NCBI GenBank assembly: GCA_902728285.1
Contig: CACVBU010001128.1
Location: 461,531-525,530, forward strand
Source: Clytia hemisphaerica
Lineage: Eukaryota; Cnidaria; Hydrozoa; Leptothecata; Clytiidae
Direction of reading: 5' to 3'
DNA: 64,000 bases
The notes below the pieces were generated by a model that was given only the letters and a program-made list of their open reading frames with translations, made no database searches and was not told the DNA's origin. A program made the position numbers and the translations under genes. This document shows, one piece after another, positions 1-16,770 of this stretch (position 1 is its first letter; each line of letters begins with the position of its first letter).

Positions 1-67
1 ACAATGATCAATGTTTGGAAGAAATCTAAACCATAAAGTTTCAGCAAGTTTAACTTTTTTGATTTAG

Positions 68-4628
<4,561 letters not shown>

Positions 4629-4811
4629 ATGCATTCACCTGTGGCTCAATGCTGGTCACAGTATGGCGAATCATTTCTAGAAAATATAGTTGTTTACTTT
4701 CTCTTCGCAATATTCATGTCTGGTTGATTTATAACGTCGATGGACATACCGTGAAGCATTTATGGAGAACTGAACCAAGGTCCATTTTTTCTGTAATATT
4801 ACAAATTTGTT

Positions 4812-4817
4812 AATAAA
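4812..4817 (+). promoter_or_regulatory. Polyadenylation signal of the SGK gene
   Basis: A canonical AATAAA lies 184 bases after the SGK stop codon and is followed by a T-rich stretch. The role is inferred from position. Confidence 0.6.
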
Positions 4818-4828
4818 GAATAAGAGAG

Positions 4829-5640
4829 TGGTAAGGCAAAAATTTTATTTTACTTTTTTTTGTACTTTTTGTTTTGATTTAGATAACTTATGAACAATTC
4901 AGAATTATAAAAAACAACCTCTAGCAACTTTTTAATAATAGAGAACAAATTTAAAACAGGTTGGGAAAATTATTAACTGCTACTTTTAATATTAATCTTT
5001 TTTGATAATTTATTCTTTAGATATTTCTTGAGATGTGTTTATTTTTTCGTTACTGACACCTTTATTCGAACGCCATTATTTTTTTTATAATTCTGTGCAA
5101 CTTAGCTTCTAAAAGCAAGTAAGACTTCATAAAATTCCAGGCTTCACTCTTTTAAACCATACTTAACTTAGACTACTAAAAATTGGTGTTGAAATATAAA
5201 AGAAATCATTCAATTATCTGTTAGTATTTTTCCTCCTTTTTTGTTTATTTTATAAATTTTTTTAAAGAAATATTATCATTTTCCCGTTGTTGTACAATAT
5301 ATGACTAAAAACTTATATATTATTCCGTGCAGTGTATAGATTTTATTCTATGTTCATTTGTGTTTTTGTGCAGTAATTTGGCAATGGATATTGACTGACA
5401 ATTCTGATAATACTAAATGGGGGGAGTGTATTTTATTTGAGTATGTTTTCGAGCATGAAAGGTTGGTTCGAGGTTTTTTTCATTTTCTTTTTTTTATCGG
5501 AAAAGGTAATGTTTTTTTGTAAGCATACGTGGGTGGTTGAATTCTCAGTTGCTTAAAACTTGTCAGAACAATTTCATTCAAATTTTCAACAATCGAGACA
5601 AACAAACATTTTTCAGGTGGTTTTTTTATTACAACTATAT
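4829..5640. other. Intergenic AT-rich DNA, nothing recognised
   Basis: Between the end of the SGK transcript and the predicted secreted-peptide gene the sequence is T-rich with short homopolymers. No open frame with credible splice sites and no inverted repeat is visible. Confidence 0.5.
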
Positions 5641-5877
5641 CTTTAGTTTTATTAATTTCATAAAAATTTCACTCATTTAATAAATATTCTATACAACTAA
5701 ATAATAAAAATGTATTGAAATTCATTTAGTCAAAAAACGGAATGAGAGTTGGAATGAGTTAAAAATTTTCAAATGCTAACACATCAGTGTCTCAGTGGGG
5801 TCCGACAAAAACTGACACTTATGGTGTCCAAGAGATTGAAAAGTTTTTTTCTTTGAGTTTCCAATATCAACTCATCC

Positions 5878-6371
5878 TTAGATATCTTCTATCAACATTA
5901 AACATCGTTCCAATGGTTCACCTAACACTTCGCATATTTCCAAACATTTTGATAAATTTTGTTCGCAATACCTTTCTGTCGAACCACCTTGATTCTAGAA
6001 GAGGGAAAAGAAACAAGTCAAAATATAGTTATTTACAATTTCATGAATTGCAGGTTCAGATACTCATTCGAAATACACATACCTGAGAATCATAAAACAT
6101 TCATGGTTATTTCTGTAATTTTTGCCTCCTAGAAAATTGTTAAAATTAGTTTACTACTGTAGAATGTATTAATTTAAGTTTAATCTTCAATTCAAGGGAA
6201 AATAAAAAATGGTGCACGAAGGACCAAAAACGTTGGAGAAAAGAAGATCTCAAAACAACTCGCCTTGTTCAGATGATGTGGTTTTCCTCCTGAAGTTGTA
6301 AATGCTGATGTCAACACATTGCATAACAGAAGAGCCACGAAGAATACGGTGAATATCGTCTTCACTTTCAT
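5878..6371 (-). CDS. Predicted small secreted cysteine-containing peptide, two coding exons
   Basis: Exon 1 (6371-6264, 36 codons) starts with a textbook signal peptide: Met-Lys-Val-Lys, then a hydrophobic core (IFTVFFVALLLCNVL) and a small-residue cleavage region (TSAF). A polypyrimidine acceptor ending at 6403 lies 31 bases upstream of the ATG, implying a leader intron. Exon 2 (5994-5878, 38 codons plus TAA) follows a strong acceptor (TCTTCTAG) and carries four cysteines spaced C-x6-C-x3-C-x9-C. The two join in phase 0, giving 74 aa. The donor would be AAG|GCGAGT, a rare GC-AG intron, which is the weak point. If unspliced, the frame reads on to a different tail with one cysteine. The mature part would be about 50 aa. 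An AATAAA on this strand lies at 5653-5648. No family is recognised; host defence or signalling roles would be guesses. Confidence 0.5.
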
Positions 6372-6403
6372 TATGAGTTTGTGTTTCTTGGCTTTTATTT
6401 CTC

Positions 6404-8351
6404 TGAAACAAGTAAATTTAAACTTAAAATCTTTCGAACCCTTTTTCAAACTTTTGAGAGACCTTCAACGAAAGAAACTCCAATAAAAAATAACATTCTT
6501 TGAATTATAATTTATGCTGATTAATCTAAATGTAAAGATTTCTGGAGCTCCAAGCTTAAGTCCCTAACAAGTAAGCCATTTTACTTTGAACCATCATGAA
6601 GATGATTCTCATTATTTATAGTCTTTACTGGTTTCTAACCCCAACCCACTCTCGCAAAACCTATTTTGTTTGTGTATTTAATTATTGCCTTCTATACAGG
6701 GCACATTGTTTTTTCTATACCACTCATAAAACGTTAATTCTTTCAATATTTACTCAAGAAATTTAAGACCAATCTATTGAGGGTTACATAGACTTGCTTG
6801 ATTGAACAAGTGCTCCTACCAACAACCGAATCCCACGACAAGAAAATAATTGGAGGATTAGTAACATATATCGAAACAAAAAAATAAATTCTTGTATAAA
6901 CTGTACACTTCCAATAGATACTTCACTAAAGTATCGCCTCTCTCGAAATATTACAAACGTCGCCCATGAAAACCTATAACTCAAATATATTGTGTTTGTC
7001 AGACTCTTTTTCCTCTAAAACATGTAAAATGGATCTGTTTTGACTTCTAATCGCTAAAAAAGGTCCCCTGATAATTTATTCTGATAAACCGATAGCTTCC
7101 GAAATGATAAAACTTAATATAGAGTGCGATATATGAAGAATGAATGGAAACGTCTCATCGATCGTCTTTGAAGCAAAATATTGTGGCGAAGAAGGTTATT
7201 GACAATTTATATTTATTTGATTAATTAAGTCACATGGATAAGTTCGATACGGGCTATGAAAAGGGTTAATCAATTTTGAAGAGATTATCCCTTTCCAATG
7301 AGTCTTCTTTCATTAAATGAAACTTGGAAAGCCCGATGCGCGTCAAATATGACGAGTTTTCCAAATGGCCGAATTTCAAGATCGAAAAACTTTGTCAAAT
7401 CCTTCCGTTATCTTGAGATCATATCAAAATGATTTCTAAACGTTAAATATTCAAAATTTGACAGTTTCATTGAAAACTATAAAGTTGATTGAAAAACCAG
7501 ATGCACACAGGACGGACACATCACATCACTCAATCTAACGCTGAAAGACTTAAACAAATTTCCTTTCCTTCAAACTTCAAGTAATATATTGTGCCCCTAA
7601 CTCATGTTTATTGAATGCTTGGCTTCCGTTAGTTTGAGATTGCTGAAAATAAGGGGGTCATTATTTCATCAGCACCAGAAAGTCCGGGGTAGCGGCACCT
7701 ACGTGGGACGTAATTTTGTTTCGATTTTTCGGGTTCCTGAAAACATCTCTCTAGTTTTTGAATGAAGAGGGGCTTTTGGACTCGTAGGATAGCAAAAGTT
7801 AAGAATTACAATGGAGAAACTGTTTTCATGTCAGAAACATTAGGCCATATGATGATCCAATCTAGCCCAAGGAAACGACTTGGACTATTTGAATTATTTT
7901 TTTTTAGCATGGATTAAAAAAGCATCGGTTAGAGCCCACTTCTGAGTAAAATGCGAAAAATTCTTTTCTTTGGCATGTCTCGTAATTTTGACAGTTCAAA
8001 TGACAAAGTGTAAAAACGTGACGTTATGTTTGAAATGGGGGAGGATGATCAATCATATATTTGCATCCTTTTATGGTGACGTCATCACTCAAACATCCTT
8101 AGAAAGGAGCAGGAAGGAAACATTTCAACAGTGTCTTCTTCTTGTGATTTCTTCAAGTACAACCTTCAAATAAAACCTTCCCACGCTAATCCTTTTCCCT
8201 CCCCTCTCCCTCGAGGTTTAAAGCATCGATTTATTTCTCGACTTTTTTTTAGACTTTGAGAAACTGCCAAAGACTCACAACGACCACCTCTGCCACGGTT
8301 CCTTGCCATGAATATGAGTAGACTCGTTTGTATTGAGTTAATCCCTCAGGC
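6404..8351. other. Intergenic DNA without recognisable gene
   Basis: No exon with coherent phase was found on either strand. The leader exon of the secreted-peptide gene may lie here but cannot be identified. Short open frames at 6784-6984 and 7970-8173 lack motifs or signal sequences. Confidence 0.4.
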
Positions 8352-8358
8352 CTACATC

Positions 8359-9156
8359 TATGGCGCACGGAAGCGCCAATAAATACTATCTTCGTTTAAC
8401 TATCTTCGTTTAAAAACATACTATCTTTTAAAAGAATACTATGTTTTTTTTAAACATACTATCTTCGTTTAAAAACATACTATCTCATTTAAAAAGAACC
8501 TTACGGTTTGAAAAGCCGAGTTAACAGTTTAACGAGTGAAAATATATATTTTTTAAATGTCGAGTAAGGTTTTGTCTTTTTTACCCAAATCATTAGGGGC
8601 TACGGTGGAGAGTGAATACCTTGGGGAAGAGTGACACACAGTGAACGCAATAGCAGCGTTTCAAATAAACATTGCCGGCGTCATGGAGGAGGGGAAGGCT
8701 AACCAAAATCATTGACGAGAAACAACTTGCTAGTTTAAAAAGGATTGGACTCAAATGGAGACAATTTGTATTTTATTTTTGGTCTTTGTCAAGAAACTCC
8801 ATGCATTTGGTGATCGACCACATGTTATCGTAATGCGCATGCACAACGTTGGAAATTGGATAAGCGAGACAAAGATTTATAACTCGGAATTTTTTATAAT
8901 CAGTCAAATTAGTCGATCTATAGCTCGACAACCGTAACTCGGCCTTATTGAGAAAATAGAAAAGTTTCGATTTCGATTTTGGATGTAAGTATCGGTTCAA
9001 CTTAGATAGTTTCGGCTTAAATATGATAGTATGTTTTTAAACGAAGATAGTATGTTTTTAAAAAAGATAGTATGTTTTTAAAAAAGATAGTATTGTTTTA
9101 AAAAGATAGTATGTTTTAAACGAAGATAGTATTTATTGGCACTTCCGCGCGCCATA
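8359..9156. mobile_element. Foldback element with TATGGCGC termini and 7-bp target duplication
   Basis: The ends are exact inverses, TATGGCGC at 8359 and GCGCCATA ending at 9156. CTACATC directly abuts both ends (8352-8358 and 9157-9163). Each arm of about 150 bp contains several short tandem copies of a motif around ACTATCTTCGTTTAAAAAC, in opposite orientation at the two ends. The 798-bp element has no credible coding frame. A related terminus, TATGGCGC followed by AATAAATACTATCTT, begins near 51739. Confidence 0.85.
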
Positions 9157-9668
9157 CTACATCTTCGTTTTAAACTAAATTCTTTTGATTGGTTTGTCTC
9201 GAGTACCTCTTGTTTTACAAGATGAAGAGGTTAATTTTATAAAGCACATTTGGGTAGAAAACTCTTCAATTTTCCAAATTCCATTTCAAAACTACGGTGA
9301 AAGTTTCAATCTAAGGAAAAATTGACCAAAATAAAAACCTACATTTTAGGGGCCTTTGGAGATATATGACCTAACTTTTAGACGAATGAAAAACATAATC
9401 AGTCAAAGATTTTGAGAATGAACTATATTAGTATATGTAATCACATGATAACGAGTGCAATTTTCGAATTGTACGAGATATTATGTGATTACGAGCTAAT
9501 CGCACAATGGCTTTCACTACTTTTTCCCAGTTAGGAAAGTAAATTACAGAAATTACACTGAGAGTTTTATATTTTTCTCTTCTCTTTGTGTCTTTCTTTT
9601 ATTGTTGTTTATTGATTTTCTTTCTCACAAAATAAATTTTGAATATAATTAAAACGGCATACCGGAGA

Positions 9669-9949
9669 AGTGGGATGGGGGAACCTGGGAACCTAAAGTG
9701 GGAACCTAAATGAACACCTGAAAAGTGGGATGGGGGAACCTAAGTGGGAACCTAAATGAACACCTGAAAAGTGGGATGGGGGAACCTAAGTGGGAACCTA
9801 AATGAACACCTGAAAAGTGGGATGGGGGAACCTAAGTGGGAACCTAAATGAACACCTGAAAAGTGGGATGGGGGAACCTAAGTGGGAACCTAAATGAACA
9901 CCGGAAAAGTGGGATGGGGGAACCTGGGAACCTAAAGTGGGAACCTAAT
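9669..9949 (+). repeat. 46-bp minisatellite, left arm
   Basis: Five to six tandem copies of a 46-bp unit containing GTGGGATGGGGGAACCTAAG and AATGAACACCTGAAAA. The first and last units are slightly longer (GGGAACCTAAAGTGGG variant). The reverse complement of the same unit forms the array at 11545-12018. Confidence 0.9.
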
Positions 9950-10044
9950 TTTTTATTTTTTTTATTTATTTTTTTTATTTTTATTTTTTTATAGCAATAT
10001 ATTTCGCACGTCTATTGACCTCCTATGAAACAGAACTTATGATT

Positions 10045-10713
10045 TTACATTTTATAAAGTTTTTTCTTCCTTTCTTTTATCAAACGCTCTTTGAAGACTT
10101 GTAAGGATGGTGCTTCAACAATATCTTCTTCTAGATCATTCCAAGGTTTCACACTTCTGTAAAAAAGAGAGTTGCTTTGGTAGCCTCTCATACCGTCATT
10201 AGCAAAGTTCCTTTGAAGCTCGTAATCATGCTGGCGTCGTGGTCGTGTTCGAGGAGTAAATTTCTCTGATCTTATAGACTCGTCATAAATGTGGAGGTTC
10301 TTGAAAACTTCCACCATATCACCAACTTGCCGCCTGGTCTTTAGGCTAGGTAGATTGATGAGTCGTAGCCGATCTTCGTATGAGTAGTTTCTATAGCAAC
10401 TAACTAGCCTTGTAGCTCTTCGTTGGACGCCCTCGATTGCATTGATATGTTTGATTAGCCTTGGAGACCATATTACATGTGCATATTCCAAATGAGGTCT
10501 GACAAATGCAATGAAAAGCGTTCGAAACATATCTGGTGAGAGAAATTCGAAGCTCCTGCTAATCAAGCCAACGATAGAGTTGGCTTTCTTGATTTTACTG
10601 AATATATGGGCTTCAAAGGTCAGGTCACTATCGATTATCACTCCTAGATCTTTTTCTTGGTCAACATGTTCTAGAACAGATCCTGATAGGGATGGACATA
10701 TTTGATGTTCCAA
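10045..10713 (-). pseudogene. C-terminal remnant of a non-LTR retrotransposon reverse transcriptase
   Basis: An open frame of 222 codons matches the region just downstream of the reverse-transcriptase catalytic core of CR1/jockey-like LINEs. It shows EKDLGVIIDSDLTF, then a KANSIVGLISRSF segment, LFIAFVRPHLEYAHVIWSP, GVQRRATRLV, and a terminal VKPWNDLEEDIV followed by FKERL. The catalytic YADD box and endonuclease are absent, so it is 5'-truncated, as usual for LINE insertions. It sits between opposed minisatellites. The terminal poly-A expected to the left coincides with the T-rich tract at 9950-9990. It may still be translated but cannot be an active polymerase. Confidence 0.85.
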
Positions 10714-11544
10714 AATTTACCCAGTGTTAAAACATGACACTTGTTCGGATGAAATTCTAAAAGCCGGACTGGCTTTGACCAAATTTTAAACCCTTAGAGT
10801 GCACTTATTCTCATTTTTGCTAATTTCCACCCTTGCAGTGTACTTTGGGAAGCTTGGAAAAAAGGGCTGCACGTACGGTAGGTCGTTTACCTTGAGTGCC
10901 CCCCCCCCGTGGATCTATGCTTATGTGTATTGAAACGTGGCAAGCCGTGCAATATATTCTATTTTACTATCAAACATTTTTAATTAATGAAGTGTACAGG
11001 ATGTACTGTTTGGTTGGTACAGAAAGAAAAACGAGCTAGAATCCGTTAAATGCTAAGCGACCCCAGCCCTGACCCGAAAATTGGAGCTGCTAATAAAAAA
11101 CTATGTGTATTGCATCAAGAGTGAACAAAAACTAGATCGTAAATAATGTTTTACTAGATTCTGTATTCAAGCAAATTAGATCCGTGCAAAAGAAAGAAGA
11201 GGCTCTAAGTTATCCATCGAGCTATGAACGAACTTCTAATTCCTTCTAGATTTGAAGATATGACGGTTTAAAGTTTAAAGTCAATTAAGTCAATTTACTA
11301 AAAAGAACCTTTCATAAAGATGCACTATAAGACTGCTGATAAATAAACATGCTTTTTTGAGCTAATTGAATAAATAAATCCCCTTTGTTTTATTTTCAAC
11401 ATTATTGTTTGCGAACCGTAATGTAAAAAGTAAATAACTGGTGTTCTTATTATGATAAAAGGTTTTTTCTTTCCTTGCATATGATATCTTTCTTATCTTT
11501 ATGTATTTGTTTTTTAAAGAAAAATAATATAATAATAACAAATT

Positions 11545-12018
11545 AGGTTCCCACTTTAGGTTCCCGGGTTCCCCCATCCCACTTTTCAGGTAAAAAATAT
11601 GGGCACATCTTTTCAAAATTTGAAAAGTAAACACAAATCGCCATTTTCAATAGACCTATTTATTTAAACATAAAGGAATTCTTCTTAAACTACGATAAGA
11701 CTTGCTATCGAGCAAGTCTTATTTTTCGCTTATGTATTTGTTTTTAAAGAAAAATATTTCAATTCTATTAATAATTAAACAACTTAGGTTCCCACTTAGG
11801 TTCCCCCATCCCACTTTTCAGGTGTTCATTTAGGTTCCCACTTAGGTTCCCCCATCCCACTTTTCAGGTGTTCATTTAGGTTCCCACTTAGGTTCCCCCA
11901 TCCCACTTTTCAGGTGTTCATTTAGGTTCCCACTTTAGGTTCCCCCATCCCACTTTTCAGGTGTTCATTTAGGTTCCCACTTTAGGTTCCCAGGTTCCCC
12001 CATCCCACTTATCCGGTA
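11545..12018 (-). repeat. 46-bp minisatellite, right arm (inverted)
   Basis: Copies of the reverse complement of the 9669-9949 unit: one short group near 11545-11590, then about five tandem copies from about 11787 to 12018. The two groups are separated by a 200-bp AT-rich insert. Confidence 0.88.
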
Positions 12019-12023
12019 TGCCA

Positions 12024-12330
12024 ATTAAAACGTTCGATGCAAAAAAAATGTAAGAAAAAAACATTAAGATCAATTTTGTGCACATTGGCGCTGCATTGGA
12101 GAGTGTGATTAACGATTAATTGCTCTCTACAGGATGCAATATTAACAATTAATCGCACGATGGGTTATTTTTTCTTATTTGGCACGCCCTCGAAGAGAGC
12201 AATTAATCGTTAATTGCATTCTGTAGAGAGCAATTAATCGTTAATCACACTCTCCAATGCGGCGCCAATGTTTACAAAATTGATTTTAATGATTTTTCTT
12301 ACATTTTTTTTGCATCGAACGTTTTAATTG
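12024..12330. repeat. Palindromic insert in the right arm of the composite foldback
   Basis: AATTAAAACGTTCGATGCAA near the left end is mirrored by TTGCATCGAACGTTTTAATT at the right end. Inside, GGAGAGTGTGATTAACGATT is mirrored by the inverse before GCGGCGCC. Short AATTAATCG motifs recur. The left arm of the host element (around 9650) lacks this block, so it looks like a later insertion. Confidence 0.7.
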
Positions 12331-12737
12331 CATTCGAAATTTATTTTGTGAGAAAGAAAATCAATAAACAACAATAAAAGAAAGACAAAAAGAGAAGAGA
12401 AAAATATAAAACTCTCAGTGTAATTTCTGTGATTTACTTTCCTAACTGGGAAAAAGTAGTGACAGCCATTGTGCGATTAGCTCGTAATCACATAATAACT
12501 TGTACAATTCGAAAATTGCACTCGTGATTTTTTTGTTTCGAATTTTCCTCGTCCTTTCGGACTCGGAAAATTAATAACAAAAAAATCACTCGTGCAATTA
12601 TATTCGAATTGCACTCGTTATCATGTGATTACATATACTAATTGCTCTCTTTGAGGGCGTGCCAAATAAGAAAAAATAACCCATCGTGCGATTATCAACT
12701 TAATATAATTCTAATAGAAACCATGAACATCAAAATA

Positions 12738-14765
12738 TCTTATCGGGGAGAAAAATGTCGGGGGTAAGTGACGAAAATTTTGAGGAGGTGATGAAATTTT
12801 CCCCTGACGAATCTTTTCCCCGTAATTTTATCACCCGACCAAAACTTTTACCCGATTTTTTTATCCCCGACCAAAACTTTGACCCGACTTTTTAAACCCC
12901 AACCAAAATTAAAATCTAAATTTTTTGCACCTTTATTAACCGAAATTAGTGCTTTAAAAAGGTGGGAGTCACATGAAGGATAGAGAAAATTGAAATTTTA
13001 CATTTTTCATCATATCTTTTGAAGCAGAAAAGATTTCGAAATGAAACTTTCCAGAAATGTAATATAACTATAGAGAATGTGAAAAATTAAAAAAAAATTC
13101 TAAAAATAGCCAAGACGGGGGTAATATCAGCCAGGGGGTAATGCACTATCAAAATACTATGGCAGCGTTTTAGAAAAATCTATAAAAGCTATTCCAAAAA
13201 TTTTTTTTGGAGGTTGCTAGTATTTGGATAAGCTGTGGAATAAATGGAAATTTTTTTCAAAATTTCATTCCAGGGGGTCTGGAACCTAAAAAATGGAAAA
13301 TTTAAGTTTTTTCGAGTTTTGAAATTGAAAAGAAAAGTGATTTTTTCAAAATTCTACTCCATTCATTCCATAGCAAACCATAAATGGAGCAACTCCTGAA
13401 AATTTCATGATCATAGCTCTTTCCAATCCTGAAAAAACGTTGCCAAGGTATGCGAAAACCCCCTGAAACCTATTTTGAGAAAATGGTCCGTAAAGTCAGA
13501 AGTGAGATATAAATCTCTATTTCTCTGTGATAAATCGACCGTTTTACAAAATTCTTTCTGTGTTTGACTAAAATGGAATAAAGTACTACTTTATATACTT
13601 TAGAAAGGGCTTTGAAATACCATAATAGTTCAGAAATTCTAAATTATCACTTTCACGTGATACGCGCCAATCCTTAAAATTTTGCGCCAAACTCCACGTC
13701 AACATCGATTTAAGTCAATTTTAATGTGTTTTCACAACAATTGACAATAACAACATTTTCAATGTAATAGTATATTTTCCTCACTGCATCTGTCAGTTAT
13801 AAGTTAATTTAACGTTTATCTGTAGTAATACAAGAATCCACTTTGACGTTGGACATCACGCGATGTTGACAATTTCTCCTCGTGAATGTAAATAATCCCA
13901 GACCTAATAGTCCCAGACCTTCAATAATTCATCTCACATAATTATTAAACCAGCCTCCAGGAGCTTTCAATATCTTTAGCACTTGGATCTTTGAATAGAT
14001 ACATCATTAAATATGCCTTTGTCGGTCCATTAAAGTTTGTTCTTCAAAGTTTTTCGGTGTTCATCAGAAACGTTGACTTTGGGAATCAAGTCTTTAGTTT
14101 CACCTAGCTCAAGCTTCCTTAGTTGAAAAGAATGACATCAAAGAGCTAAAAATGTCATCAGTCAGTCCAACATTTCCAAATTAAAACAGCTTTCATAGTC
14201 AAAAACACTGCTGACAGCCTCCAAATTTGTGTGTTTTTTAAAAATATTACTTTTTTGGTTACCATCTTTAATTACGTCATATTAGGAAATCCCGCGGAAA
14301 AAAGGCGGTATTGACTTAGACGCCCGAAAAGGGCGTAAAAAGATCTTTCGTTTGGTATGCCATGATCCTATGTTTAGATCAGCCATAAAGAAATTGGGCC
14401 CTAGCAACGGGTCTGATTTCTCGTTGCTAAGGAAAATACTTCAGATCAGGGTCTAGAAAAAACCTTATATCTCAGGAAATATAAATGCTACAGCCTTAAA
14501 ATTTTCAAGGTGTGTTCAGAAAGGGTATAGGGTCATGAAACACGCAAAATCTCGAAATCGATAATTTTTTCACCAAATCTCAAAGCTTCATGTGACTCCC
14601 ACCTTAAACGTCGAATTACAATATCAATTTTCGAGCTAGTGAAGGAAACCATTTCATTTGGGTGAAAGTGACTAAAATTGTAAATTTCGTCGGGGAAAAG
14701 TGACGAATTTGAAATTTTGGTCGGGGGAAAATGCCTTAGGTGACGACATTTTTTCCCCGATAAGG
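12738..14765. mobile_element. 2.03-kb TA-flanked inverted-repeat element
   Basis: The left end TCTTATCGGGGAGAAAAATG is mirrored at the right end by CATTTTTTCCCCGATAAGG. TA flanks both sides (12736-12737, 14766-14767). Subterminal inverted sequence extends about 250 bp, to AAGGTGGGAGTCACATGA on the left and its inverse on the right. No long open frame is present, so it is non-autonomous. Short G+C-rich motifs based on CCCCGAC recur in the termini. Confidence 0.78.
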
Positions 14766-14769
14766 TATA

Positions 14770-15556
14770 ATAGCCGAATTCGCTTTTTCACCGTTCAACA
14801 TAATAGAAACCAATAGTAATAGAAAAAAATTCACTGCAATTAAAGAATTTTGCCAAAATTAAAAAAATAGAGTTTTTGGTGCTAGAAACAATAGAAATTT
14901 AATCCTCACTCATGAAAACCGGTATAATTCCAGCTGATCAGAAAGCATTATAAACAAATCGGATCACTTCAAGTACAAAATTTCTATTTATTTGAAATAT
15001 AACAAATCCCTGTAAAACAATTCTAAGCACAATAAGTAATAAGAAATAAATGACAAATAATTTAATTGCAATAATCATAAATAAGACAAAAATTTCAAAA
15101 CCAAAATTCTAAACGTCAAAGAAAATTATATCCTAAACTAAACTAGGCTAATCTTTATAGCAATAGCTTCACATTTTTAAAATTTCCAACAATGAATTTT
15201 AAAAGGTTGAAAGTTTTTCGTCAACTACAACCCGATCTGTTATTCCAAAAAGTCGGAATAGAAAAACAAAGTAAAAGCTAAGAATTGAAAAAATTTCTAC
15301 ACCTTGGAAATAAAAATTGAAAACCCATAAAATTACATAAAAAATTGCGATAATATCAAGCAAAGTACAAATAATAAAATGTTTTTCACGCCACCGATCG
15401 CCAGCGTGGTCACGTGAAAACAATCTGCAAACAATCTTTTTAATCCTAAAATCATCATTTACGATAAAATTATAGACCCTGTGGTGGAGCAACGTTTAGA
15501 ACGTGAAAATCTTTTTTCAATTTTTCCTTGCCAAAAGAGAGAAATCTATTCGCTCA
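14770..15556. other. AT-rich DNA, nothing recognised
   Basis: There is a hydrophobic open frame on the minus strand (15199-15492) with no Kozak-like context, no supporting splice sites and no family resemblance; it is not called as a gene. Confidence 0.35.
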
Positions 15557-15563
15557 GTTACGA

Positions 15564-16237
15564 CATGGAGGTATAAAGAAACAGGAGAAGTTGCTATTGT
15601 AACCAAGCTCGCCCTACGATTAAAAAAGTTACGATGTATGCATGCTCATAATCTCATATATCGTGCATTTTTAATGAGCTCTTTTATCCATAGGTGAAAT
15701 CCTATTGGCTCATTTAAGCTTTAGAAATTAGATGAGACGAGATTCATTGTTTCTGACATCAGTGTAAGAAAATATTTGGATTAAAAAAAGGCCTGTAAAC
15801 TTGGCAATCCTTCATCAAATGATAAGATTTTTCGATCAATGTTTTCCTTAAGGTGAACTCTATTGCTTGATACTTTCCTCCAAAATTCTCCAGCGACTTT
15901 ATGTCTACAGATTGAGTCTGAAATCGTGTGTGCTTATAAAGAACTTTTCATTTTCTGGCTTGAGAAAATATCTTTTCAAAACAAAATTGAACGGATAGCG
16001 AAATGGAACATAAACTTGCTTCGTGGACGAATTTTTATCTAATTTTCGTATATTAAAAGGCGAGAATCTTCAATACTGATTATTAGAATGTTCATAGCAA
16101 ACTTGAGTTCTACTAAAAAGTCTTATTTCATCGGGCGAGCTTAGAATTTCTTTTGATACATTTTATAAAAGAAATCAAAAGACTTTAACGACCAATTACC
16201 GACACATTCAACTCCTGTTTTTCTTTATACCTCTATG
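15564..16237 (+). mobile_element. MITE with CATRGAGGTATAAAG termini, copy 1
   Basis: The termini are CATGGAGGTATAAAGAAA and, inverted, CATAGAGGTATAAAGAAA. GTTACGA directly repeats at 15557-15563 and 16238-16244 as a 7-bp target duplication. The element is 674 bp and non-coding; the open frame starting at 15503 only runs into it. A second copy in opposite orientation, with its own 7-bp duplication, lies at 61425-62101, which proves mobility of the unit. Confidence 0.9.
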
Positions 16238-16620
16238 GTTACGACCACTCTATCCTTTAATGAAAAGTCTTTTGAAATTTTGAATAACTCATCCGAAAAT
16301 CAAAAATAGATGTTTTACATTGCTAATTATATGGTTTATTGCATTTAGCTTAGATTTGTAAAGGACGAGCGGGGCGATAAATCCGTAATAGCCCCGCTTT
16401 TTTGTAATCGCCCTGATGTAAACAAAAATTTCTATTGGTTGTAAGAAAAGTATTGTACGATATTTTGATTGGTTAACAAAATATCGTACGAAATTTTTAA
16501 GCCAATCAAAATAAGAGTGTCAGTCGAATGTTTTTTTATAGTTTCGAATGTTTTTATAAGTTCGAAAAGAATAGCGATTGAGTGTTCTTCAATTCTTTTT
16601 TTGACCATATAATTAACGCG

Positions 16621-16770
16621 GAATAACATGGTATTCTCGGGTGATTTTGGATTAATAACCCCTCGTTTCATTGAAAACACTTCGAAATAGCCTTTCAAAA
16701 TGTTTTCGAAATGTTTTCAATGAAACGAGGGGTTATTAATCCCCCAAATCACCCTCTAAACCATGTTATT
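16621..16770. repeat. Long hairpin (about 57-bp arms)
   Basis: GGATTAATAACCCCTCGTTT on the left is mirrored by AAACGAGGGGTTATTAATCC on the right, around a loop of about 30 bases near 16695. The arms extend outwards to AATAACATGG and its inverse CCATGTTATT. A smaller palindrome, CGATATTTTG with its inverse, lies at about 16457-16489. Confidence 0.75.

Larger units (their letters stand above)
9427..12642. mobile_element. Composite foldback carrying minisatellite arms and a LINE fragment
   Basis: The left arm starts ATTAGTATATGTAATCACA and the right arm ends with its inverse. The arms then share about 230 bp of inverted sequence (9427-9655 with roughly 12335-12642). Further in come opposed minisatellite arrays at 9669-9949 and 11545-12018. 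The right arm is interrupted by extra palindromic sequence at 12024-12330. The interior holds a LINE reverse-transcriptase tail. No clear target duplication was found. Superfamily is uncertain. Confidence 0.7.
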
